From: Agrococcus terreus
GTDB taxonomy: Bacteria > Actinomycetota > Actinomycetes > Actinomycetales > Microbacteriaceae
Assembly (NCBI RefSeq): GCF_014645235.1
Contig: NZ_BMLM01000002.1
Span: 604,696-668,695, forward strand
DNA: 64,000 nucleotides
Direction: 5' to 3'
Made by a program: the position numbers and the translations under genes. Position 1 is the first letter of the stretch. Each line of letters starts with the position of its first letter. A model generated the notes under the pieces. The model saw only the letters and a program-made list of their open reading frames with translations. It searched no databases and was not told the origin of the DNA. Shown in pieces: positions 30,818 to 38,180 of the stretch.

Positions 30818-32245
30818 TCAGTCCTGCGGCTGGGCCGAGCGCCGGCGCAGGAGGGCGAAGCCCAGCGCGAGCGCCACGAGGCCGAAGCCGCCGAGCATGA
30901 ACGCCGTCTGGCCGGCGCCGCCGGTGACGGGCAGCGAGTACGGCGGCACCTGCGCGTTCACGACGGGCGCCATCTCGACCTCGGCGGTCGCGCCGACGGG
31001 CACCTCCACCGTCCAGGTGGCGGTGGTCGGCAGCATGTAGCCGGCGGGCGCCTGGAGCTCGATCACCGTGTACTCCGCGTCGCCGGCGGCGGTGGTGCGG
31101 AGGCCGGAGATCGTCACGAGGCCGTGCTCGTCGCTCGTGAAGGTCTCGGCGCCGCCGACCGCGACGACGTCGCCGCTGCTGTCGCGCACCTCGAAGATCG
31201 CGCCCTGCAGCGCGTTGCCCTCGTCGTCGACCTTCATGAACTCGACCGAGCCCCAGTGGTCGACCGCGGGGGCGGAGGTGACCGCGACGCCGTTGATGCG
31301 GACGACCGCCGTGTTCTCGATCGAGCCGTCGCCGAGCTCGCCGTTCGCGCCGACGACCGTCGTGACGGTCGCGACGACCGGTGCGCCGGGGTTGGCCTCG
31401 AGGGCGGCGATGCCGTCCGCGCCGAACGTGAGGGTGACGAGGCCGCTGGGTCCGCCGGAGACCGCGAAGTCCGTGATCTCGACGCCGGCCACGGTCACCG
31501 TGGCCGCGCCGCTCGCCGCGAGCGTGAGGCGCGGGTCGAGCGTGTCCTCGATCGCGTAGCTCTCGATCTCGGTGCCCTGGACGCGGATGGGCGCGGGGGT
31601 CGTGATCGTCCAGGCGACGGTGCTGCCGAAGCCCTGCTGGTCGAAGGCGGCGGCCGACTTCGTGATGCTGCTCACCGCGTTCTTCGGGTAGACGTGCACG
31701 TCGTAGTTCCAGGTGCCGTCGGTGCGGGGCTGCGGGACGACGACGAGGAACGGCTTCGACCGGATGACGACGTTCGCGTCGGCCGGCGTGCTCAGCTCGG
31801 TGACGAGGTAGACGCCGAGCGGCACGTCCTGCTCGGCGATGCCGCCGCCGGCGGTGGTGACGGTCCAGGCGTCGACGCCCTCGTCCTCGCCGAGCACGTA
31901 GTCGGCGCTGCCGACGACGTCGTCGGCGGTGAGGCTGCTGAGCGAGGTCCACGTCTCGGAGTCGGAGACGTCGATGTTCGTGACCTGCTGGATGGCGAAC
32001 TCCACCCCGTCGATGGGGGCGCCGGAGGGCCCCGGGTCGAGCTCGTCGCCCGAGCCGACCTCGCCGGGAGGCGTGGTCTGCGTGTGCTTGTGGATGACGA
32101 TCGACGCCGGCGCATCCGGGTCGATGTTCCCGGTCCCGGTCGCGGAGGCTGGCAGGGCCCCGCCGAGGGCGGTGAGGGTGGCGAGCGCGGCGGCTCCGAG
32201 GCCGGCGGCGATGCGTGCCGTCAGACCCTTCTTCGTGGTTGCCAT
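30818..32245 (-). CDS. LPXTG-anchored backbone pilin (SpaH/EbpB type, locus 1)
   Basis: A 475-residue major pilin. Signal peptide to about ASA (35); pilin motif with Lys188 in VHVYPKN; isopeptide (Cna-B/SpaA-like) domains; E-box YTVIELQAPAGY with Glu396; sorting signal LPVTG at 438-442, then membrane helix and RRR tail. These are the elements needed for sortase C polymerisation and cell-wall anchoring. A purine-rich AAAGGAAG precedes the ATG at 32245; an upstream ATG at 32314, overlapping the adhesin stop, would add 23 residues. Middle gene of locus 1. Confidence 0.92.
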   Translation of the reverse strand: MATTKKGLTARIAAGLGAAALATLTALGGALPASATGTGNIDPDAPASIVIHKHTQTTPPGEVGSGDELDPGPSGAPIDGVEFAIQQVTNIDVSDSETWTSLSSLTADDVVGSADYVLGEDEGVDAWTVTTAGGGIAEQDVPLGVYLVTELSTPADANVVIRSKPFLVVVPQPRTDGTWNYDVHVYPKNAVSSITKSAAAFDQQGFGSTVAWTITTPAPIRVQGTEIESYAIEDTLDPRLTLAASGAATVTVAGVEITDFAVSGGPSGLVTLTFGADGIAALEANPGAPVVATVTTVVGANGELGDGSIENTAVVRINGVAVTSAPAVDHWGSVEFMKVDDEGNALQGAIFEVRDSSGDVVAVGGAETFTSDEHGLVTISGLRTTAAGDAEYTVIELQAPAGYMLPTTATWTVEVPVGATAEVEMAPVVNAQVPPYSLPVTGGAGQTAFMLGGFGLVALALGFALLRRRSAQPQD

Positions 32246-32310
32246 GGCGGCACTTCCTTTCGGTGATGCAGGGTGTTGCGGGTTCGAGGTGGACATCAGG
32301 GTTCGTGTGG

Positions 32311-35300
32311 TCATGCGAGCCGCCGGTCGCGGCGCACGACGCGGATCCGCATGGCCAGGGCCGCGGTCGCGAGGACGAGCAGGGCGAGGCCGCCGAGCAG
32401 GTAGGCGTCGGCACCGATGCCGCCGGTGAGCGGCAGCGCGAGCGCGGGCGGCGCCGCGTTGACGAAGCGGTAGGTGACGGTCTGGCCGACGGCGGGTGCG
32501 GCGATCTCGGCCGTCGTCACGTCGACCCAGGTGCCGCCGTCGAGCCGCTGGAGCCGCAGCTGCAGGTAGGCGTAGGCGCTGGCCTCCGTCAGCGCGTAGG
32601 CGGCGCCCGGCCGCACCGCGAAGGTGTTCGTCGGCGCCGCCGCCTCGGCGCCGGTCACCGTCGTGGGCGCGAGGCCCAGCGAGGCGTCCGAGGGCGTGGC
32701 GGTGAGTGCGAAGTCGCCGGGCTCGAGCGTGCCGGGCATCGACGCGTCGATGTGCTTGAGCAGCACGAGCCGGGCGGTGCCGTGGAGGATCGTGCAGGTC
32801 ACGCGCGTCCCGGCGGCGACCGGCACCGAGACTCCGGAGACGGCGACCGCCGCGCCGGCCTGGTCGACGCAGCTCCAGGCTCCGCCGACGTGCGTCGCGG
32901 GCCCGCCGGAGGCGGCGAGCGCGTAGGTCGCGGCGCTCACGTCCCGGGCGACGCCCGAGGTGAAGGAGACCGGGCTGCCGCCGGCGGGGGCGGCCGAGAG
33001 GCTCCAGGCCGCCGGGTCGGCGCCGTCGGCCTGGTTCACGAGCATGAGGCGGGTCGGCTGCTGCCGGTTGACGAAGGAGCACTCGATGCGGGTGCCCGGC
33101 GCGACGCCCGTCAGCGCGGTCCCGGCCGCGCTCGTGAACGCCTGCGCGAACGGCGCCGACGCGATGGGCCGCACGATGCACGCGCCCTCCTGGAACGCAT
33201 AGCCCGCCTGCTGCGTTTCCGAGACCGAGATCGTCGCGCGTGCCGACGGCGACCCGAAGGCGAGCGGCCAGGTCGCGCTGCCGGCGGGGCTCGAGGGCGT
33301 CGTCTGCGTCGTCCTGGTCGTCGCGCCCGCCGGGGTGACGGTGCCGCTGGTGGCGGTCACGCCGGTCGTGACCGACCAGCCCACGCCCGGCGTCCGGGCG
33401 GCGCCCCCCGCATCCTCGACCACCTTGCGGATGACGACCGAACCGGTGAGCGGGGAGTTGCGGATGGTGCAGGTGACGCTGCGGCCGGCGGTCGCGATCG
33501 TCACGCGCCCCGTGCCGGCCGTCGCCGTGTCGACCGCGACGGTCGCGCCGTCCTGGTCGATGCACGTGAAGCTCGTGGCGTAGCTCGCTCCGTTCGCGTT
33601 CGAGAAGGTCTCCGAGAAGCTGTAGGTGCCGCCGACGAGCGCGGCGACCGGGCCCGCCTGCACCGGCTGGACGCCGGTCCCGCCGCCGCTCGTCGTGGCC
33701 TCGTCGAGCAGCGCGCCGCCGGGCGTGCGCGCGCCGATCGTGAACTGGTCGGTCGCGCCGGCGCGGGCCACGACGTCCTTGACGACCGTGAGCGTCGAGG
33801 GCGCCTGGCAGCTGGCGAGGTCGGTGCTCGACAGGCCGGTCGCGGCGTTCCCGGCATCGAAGCCCTGCGTCGCCGGGTTGTAGGTGCGGACGGTCGTGGC
33901 ACTGCCGAGGTAGAGCCGGCCGTCCGCGTTGAAGGCCGCGCCGACGATCCCGCCGAGGCCCGTGGTGGCGGGGGTGACGCTCGCGACGGCGAGCGTGCCG
34001 CCGGACGCCGAGGCGAGGGCCGCGGCGGCGATCGTGTAGACACGCGTGATGCCGCCGCCGGAGGTGGTCATCGCGACGTAGAGGTTGCCGGCCGCGTCGA
34101 AGGCGAGGTCGCCCGTGGCCTGCTGGCTGCTCTCGAGGGTGGCGAAGGTGCCCACCGCGCGCACGCCCTGCCCCGGGGCGAAGCGGTAGAGCGACACGTT
34201 CTGCGAGCCGCCGTTGCCGAACGCCGAGAAGTAGTAGCTGCCGTCCGCCAGGCTGACGGCGCCGGTGGTGAAGCGGGCCGCGTCGAGGCTGACGTCGTTC
34301 GAGACCGGCGTCCGCTGCCAGCCCTGGCTCACCGAGTAGTGGTGGAAGGCGCTGATGCCCGAGGCCGTCGCCGACGAGCGCTCGATCAGGAAGGCGGAGG
34401 TGCCGCCGGGACCGATGCCGAGGCCGTTCGCCTCGGTGTTGCTGCCGATGCTCGGCACGGTGCCGAACGCCTGGCTCGTCGACGCGCCGCCGCCGGTCGG
34501 CGTGACGCGGGTGATGACGCCGGTCGCGGAGAGCGAGTAGAAGGAACCGGGAGCGCAGGAGAGCGAGGCGTTCGACGTGGTGGTGAAGGTGCCGAGGTCG
34601 GCGGCCTGCGCCGTCACGTTCGCGGAGCGCCAGCTCGTGTCGGTCCAAGAGCGCCCCGCGGGCGCCAGCACGGGACGCACTCGGTATTCGTGCTGCTCGG
34701 TCCCGGTGTCCGCGACGACCGCGATCGTCCCGGCCTGCGAGACCTGCAGCTCGCCGGTGTCGGCGTCGAGGTCGCCGGGGCTCGCGCATCCGGTCGTGCA
34801 GTCCGCGACCGTGGCGCTCGCGCTCCAGGCCGACCAGTCGGTCCACCACGTCTCGCCGCCGAGCGCGGTGCCGGCGCGCGAGCGGTGCTGCAGCTCGAAG
34901 GTCGAGCCCGCCGCCGCCGGGGAGACGAGCCAGTGCAGCGAGGGCGCGGGCACGGGCTCCGGAGCGCCGACGGCGAGCGGCGCCGCGATCGGCTCCTCCT
35001 CCGCTGCGAGGTCCGTGGATGCCGTCGTCTCGCGAGCGGCGGTGCGCGGGGCCTCGGGCGCCCGGGCCGGCTCGGGTGCGGAGGGCTCCGTCGGGGCCGC
35101 GGTCTCGGTCGGGGCCGGCACGGGCGCCGGGGCGGGTGCGGAGGGCTCCGTCGGGGCCGCGGCCTCCGCCGGGGCCGGCGCGGGCGCCGGATCGGCCGTC
35201 GGACCTGGGAGCGGGGTCGGTGTCGGCCCGCTGACCGGCGCGGCCCCGGCCGGCGCCGGCGCGGGCGTCGGCTCGGGCGTCGGCTCGCCGGTCGGCGCGA

Positions 35301-35460
35301 GCGCCGCGGCGGTGGCCGGGTCGCTCGGGAGCGGCTCCTCGGAGGCGCTCGCCGCGCTCGGCGCGAGCAGCGTCAGCGCGACCGAGCACACGATCGCCGC
35401 GGCGACCGGGCCGAGGGCCGATCGAGCGGGGCGGCGACTCGAGGACGTGCGTGATCGCAT
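32311..35460 (-). CDS. large LPXTG surface protein, probable pilus tip adhesin (locus 1)
   Basis: A 1049-residue surface protein. After the signal peptide (to about SASA, residue 40) comes a roughly 120-residue Pro/Ala/Glu/Thr stalk with a repeated AAPTEPSAP unit. A beta-propeller-like region follows (repeated AFDAAGNLYVA, AFNADGRLYLG strands; DUF6923 type), then several Cys-paired SpaA-like modules (TCTIRNSPLTG, ECSFVNRQQ, TCTILHGT). It ends in the sorting signal LPLTGG, a membrane helix and a basic tail. First gene of locus 1, so the likely tip or minor pilin. The ATG at 35460 was preferred to one 20 codons upstream because it begins the signal peptide. Confidence 0.85.
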   Translation of the reverse strand: MRSRTSSSRRPARSALGPVAAAIVCSVALTLLAPSAASASEEPLPSDPATAAALAPTGEPTPEPTPAPAPAGAAPVSGPTPTPLPGPTADPAPAPAPAEAAAPTEPSAPAPAPVPAPTETAAPTEPSAPEPARAPEAPRTAARETTASTDLAAEEEPIAAPLAVGAPEPVPAPSLHWLVSPAAAGSTFELQHRSRAGTALGGETWWTDWSAWSASATVADCTTGCASPGDLDADTGELQVSQAGTIAVVADTGTEQHEYRVRPVLAPAGRSWTDTSWRSANVTAQAADLGTFTTTSNASLSCAPGSFYSLSATGVITRVTPTGGGASTSQAFGTVPSIGSNTEANGLGIGPGGTSAFLIERSSATASGISAFHHYSVSQGWQRTPVSNDVSLDAARFTTGAVSLADGSYYFSAFGNGGSQNVSLYRFAPGQGVRAVGTFATLESSQQATGDLAFDAAGNLYVAMTTSGGGITRVYTIAAAALASASGGTLAVASVTPATTGLGGIVGAAFNADGRLYLGSATTVRTYNPATQGFDAGNAATGLSSTDLASCQAPSTLTVVKDVVARAGATDQFTIGARTPGGALLDEATTSGGGTGVQPVQAGPVAALVGGTYSFSETFSNANGASYATSFTCIDQDGATVAVDTATAGTGRVTIATAGRSVTCTIRNSPLTGSVVIRKVVEDAGGAARTPGVGWSVTTGVTATSGTVTPAGATTRTTQTTPSSPAGSATWPLAFGSPSARATISVSETQQAGYAFQEGACIVRPIASAPFAQAFTSAAGTALTGVAPGTRIECSFVNRQQPTRLMLVNQADGADPAAWSLSAAPAGGSPVSFTSGVARDVSAATYALAASGGPATHVGGAWSCVDQAGAAVAVSGVSVPVAAGTRVTCTILHGTARLVLLKHIDASMPGTLEPGDFALTATPSDASLGLAPTTVTGAEAAAPTNTFAVRPGAAYALTEASAYAYLQLRLQRLDGGTWVDVTTAEIAAPAVGQTVTYRFVNAAPPALALPLTGGIGADAYLLGGLALLVLATAALAMRIRVVRRDRRLA

Positions 35461-35547
35461 GGCGTGACACCTTCCGAGCAGGCTGGGGCGGAGCCGGTTC
35501 GGTGCGGTCAGGCGCTCCATCGCGGGCCCCGCTGGGGGTTGCCTGCA

Positions 35548-35601
35548 ACGTAATGAGCGCCCCTCAGGCTGCTTCCTCGCGGAGCCCGAGCGGAGCCTCA
35601 G
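35548..35601 (-). promoter_or_regulatory. upstream region of pilus locus 1 with paired CCTCAG repeats
   Basis: TAATGAGC...CCTCAG at 35551-35567 is 13/17 identical to 41197-41213 upstream of locus 2. A second CCTCAG starts 34 bases away (35596), the same spacing as in locus 2. TACGTT (reverse strand, 35548-35553) may be the -10. Shared regulation is inferred. Confidence 0.45.
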
Positions 35602-35721
35602 CGAAGACGAAGCACGTTATGGAACGCTGTTCGCCGACCGCGGCGCATCCCAAGGACGGCGTCGGGCCGACGGGGCGCGGCCCAGCGGGCGGCGGCCGGC
35701 GAGCGCGCCGCGCGCGCCGCT

Positions 35722-36654
35722 TCAGACGAAGATGTGGTCGCTGTGCGTCGTGCCGGCGCCGGTCGTCGCAGCAGGCGCGACGGGCTTCGCGGCGAGCGAG
35801 CGATAGCCGGCCGCGAGGCCCCATCCCGCCGAGAGGGCGACCGCCCACCACGGCGGCGTAGGGAGGTCGGGCATGGCGGCCGGCCCCTCCGCGGGGGTGG
35901 GGACGCGTTCGCCGGTGACGATGATCCGGTGGCTGTTGATGCCGAGCGGCGTGCAGGTGACGAGGCTCACGAGATCGGCGCCGGCCTCGGGCATGAGCAC
36001 GTCGGTGTCGCCGGGCTCGATGACCTGCACGTCGCGGACGCGATAGGTCAGGATCTCGCCGTAGACGTCGACCTCGAAGGCCTCGCCGACCTCCACCTGG
36101 TCGAGGTCGGTGAAGAGGGTGGACTCCGGCAGGCCGCGGTGGCCGGTGAGCACGCTGTGCGTGCCCTCGCCGCCGACCGGCAGCGCCGAGCCGAGCAGGT
36201 GGCCGATGCCGCGGCGCAGGGTGGCCTCGTCGGTGCCGTGGTAGATCGGCAGGTCGACGGCGATGGAGGGGATGCGCACGCGCGCCATCACGTCCGCGGG
36301 GCCGAGGTCGAGCTGCTCCTCGTAGGCGGCGACGATCGCCCGCTGCTCGCTGAGCGGGGTGCGGCCGTACGGGTCGATGAGGGCGCCGCCGTGGATGGTG
36401 CCGTTGTAGGCGCGGGCCGCGGCGAGCTCCTGCTCGCGGCCCTCGGGGCCGAGGTCGTCCATGACGTCGGCGTACGCGTCGACGCGGCTGAGCTGCTCGA
36501 GCCGCGAGAACCAGCTCGCTGCGGTCGGGTACAGGAGCACGGCGATGCCGGCCATCGCCATGAGCGCGACGACGAAGGTGGAGCGCGGGGCGCGGCGGCG
36601 CGTGCGGGCGGGAGCCGGCGGCTGCGGCTGCGTCGCTGCGGCGAGCGTGGGCAC
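35722..36654 (-). CDS. srtC: class C sortase (pilus locus 2)
   Basis: A 310-residue paralogue of the locus 1 sortase, nearly identical over the catalytic core (VRIPSIAVDLPIYHGTDEAT). His in LTGHRGLP, Cys in LVTCTPLGINSH, Arg in HRIIVTGER; the lid reads LIDPYGRTP, closer to the usual DP-aromatic class C lid. Two membrane helices flank it. GTG start at 36654, with AGGAG six bases upstream. It should polymerise the FPKN pilin encoded just upstream. Confidence 0.92.
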   Translation of the reverse strand: MPTLAAATQPQPPAPARTRRRAPRSTFVVALMAMAGIAVLLYPTAASWFSRLEQLSRVDAYADVMDDLGPEGREQELAAARAYNGTIHGGALIDPYGRTPLSEQRAIVAAYEEQLDLGPADVMARVRIPSIAVDLPIYHGTDEATLRRGIGHLLGSALPVGGEGTHSVLTGHRGLPESTLFTDLDQVEVGEAFEVDVYGEILTYRVRDVQVIEPGDTDVLMPEAGADLVSLVTCTPLGINSHRIIVTGERVPTPAEGPAAMPDLPTPPWWAVALSAGWGLAAGYRSLAAKPVAPAATTGAGTTHSDHIFV

Positions 36655-36696
36655 GTCGGCTCCTGCCTGCTGCTGGTGGTGGTCGGTGGATGCGGT

Positions 36697-36737
36697 GCGG
36701 CCCCGGGGCGGAGGTGCTGTCTCCGCCCCGGGGCCGC
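36697..36737 (-). terminator. intercistronic hairpin between pilin 2 and sortase 2
   Basis: Perfect 17-bp stem (36697-36713 with 36721-36737) around a 7-base loop, ten bases after the pilin stop. Same position as the hairpin of locus 1 but a different sequence. Confidence 0.65.
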
Positions 36738-36746
36738 GTCTGGGTG

Positions 36747-38180
36747 TCAGGCCTGCTGCTCGGCCTTGCGGCGACGCACGAGGGCGAAGCCGACGGCGAG
36801 CAGGACGAGGCCCGCACCGCCGAGCATGAACATCAGCTGGCCGTCGCCACCCGTGACGGGGAGCGCGTAGGCCGGGACCTGGGCGTTGACGACGGTCAGC
36901 TCGACCGCGGGGTTGGTGCCCACCGGCACGGCGATGTCCCACTCGGTCGTGGTGCCGAGCGCATAGCCGGCGGGGGGAGCGACCTCGCGGATCGTGTATG
37001 CGTACGAGCCGTCGACGTTGGTGCGGAGTCCGGCGATGATCACGCGGCCGTCCGGGCCGCTGCGGAACTCCGTCTCGCCGTCGATCGCCACGACCCTGCC
37101 GTCGGCGTCGCGAACCTCGAAGGTCGCACCCTGCAGCGCCGCGCCCTGGTCGTCGTTCTTCTGGATCTCGATGCCGCCGAAGTAGGCGGACGCGATCTGC
37201 GCCTGGATCGTCGCGTCGTTGACGGTGAGCGCCGCGGAGTTCTGGATCGTGCCGTTGCCGAACGAGTCGACGGTGGTGTCGAACTGGACGAGCACGCGCT
37301 GGTCGGGGTTGGCGACCAGCGCCGCGAGGCCGGCGTCGTTGAACACGATGGTCGGGACGTCGTCGACGAGCTCGACCGTGTAGTGCGTGTCCCGCTCGAG
37401 CGCCGTGGCCCCGACCTGGACGCGCACAGCAGCAGCGTCGGTCGGGTCGAAGGAGAGTCGCTCGTCGATGTCGAGGGCGATCTCGAAGTCGCGCAGCTTG
37501 TTGCCCTGGGAGGGCACGGGGACGGCGATGTCGAGATCCCACGTCAGCGTGGAGCCGAGTCCCTGCTGCTTGATGTCCTCGACGTCGAGGACGATGTCCG
37601 AGACGGTGTTCTTCGGGAAGACGTTGACGTGGTAGTTCCAGGTGCTGGTCGCCTCGACCGGCTGGGGCACGACGACGAGGAACGGCTTCGCGTGCATCAC
37701 GACACCAGCCGACGCAGGAGCGGAGACCTCCTCCACGAGGTAGACGCCAGTGGGGACGTCCTGACGGACGGTGCCGAGCTGGCCCGTCGTCACTCGCCAC
37801 GAGTCGGTCCCCGCGGTGCTCCCGAGGGTGTGGACGGAGCCAGGGGCCGTCACGTCGTCAGCGTCCAGGCTGGGCAGGCCGAGCCACACGTCCGGGTCCT
37901 CGAGGTCGAGGCTCGTCACGCGGCGGATGTCGAAGACCACGCCCTCGATCGGGTCGCCCGCCACGGGGTCGAGCGCCGAGCCGGTGCCTTCGTCGCCCGG
38001 CGCGCCGGTCTGCTCGTGCTTGTGGATGGTGATCGACGCGGGCGCGTCGGCGTCGAAGTTCGCCGGAGCGGGCGCGGCGGAGGCGGGCGCCGCGCCGCCG
38101 AGGGCGACGAGCGACGCGAGCGCCAGCGCGCCGGCGCCGGCGGCGATGCGCGCCGCGCGGCTCTTCGTGATGGTTGCCAT
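36747..38180 (-). CDS. LPXTG-anchored backbone pilin (locus 2), internal start of the fused frame
   Basis: A 477-residue pilin paralogue of locus 1 with its own ribosome site (CAGGAAGGAACC) and ATG. Signal peptide to about ASA (35), pilin motif VNVFPKN with Lys190, E-box YTIREVAPPAGY (Glu399), sorting signal LPVTG (440-444), membrane helix and RRRK tail. No stop codon separates it from the upstream adhesin, so the same residues also form the end of a 1458-residue frame; independent initiation here is the more plausible expression mode. Confidence 0.88.
   Translation of the reverse strand: MATITKSRAARIAAGAGALALASLVALGGAAPASAAPAPANFDADAPASITIHKHEQTGAPGDEGTGSALDPVAGDPIEGVVFDIRRVTSLDLEDPDVWLGLPSLDADDVTAPGSVHTLGSTAGTDSWRVTTGQLGTVRQDVPTGVYLVEEVSAPASAGVVMHAKPFLVVVPQPVEATSTWNYHVNVFPKNTVSDIVLDVEDIKQQGLGSTLTWDLDIAVPVPSQGNKLRDFEIALDIDERLSFDPTDAAAVRVQVGATALERDTHYTVELVDDVPTIVFNDAGLAALVANPDQRVLVQFDTTVDSFGNGTIQNSAALTVNDATIQAQIASAYFGGIEIQKNDDQGAALQGATFEVRDADGRVVAIDGETEFRSGPDGRVIIAGLRTNVDGSYAYTIREVAPPAGYALGTTTEWDIAVPVGTNPAVELTVVNAQVPAYALPVTGGDGQLMFMLGGAGLVLLAVGFALVRRRKAEQQA

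Noticed and set aside
32246-32314. Upstream ATG for pilin 1, adding 23 residues
   Set aside because: It overlaps the adhesin stop, but the purine-rich ribosome site and signal peptide favour the ATG at 32245; kept only as an alternative.
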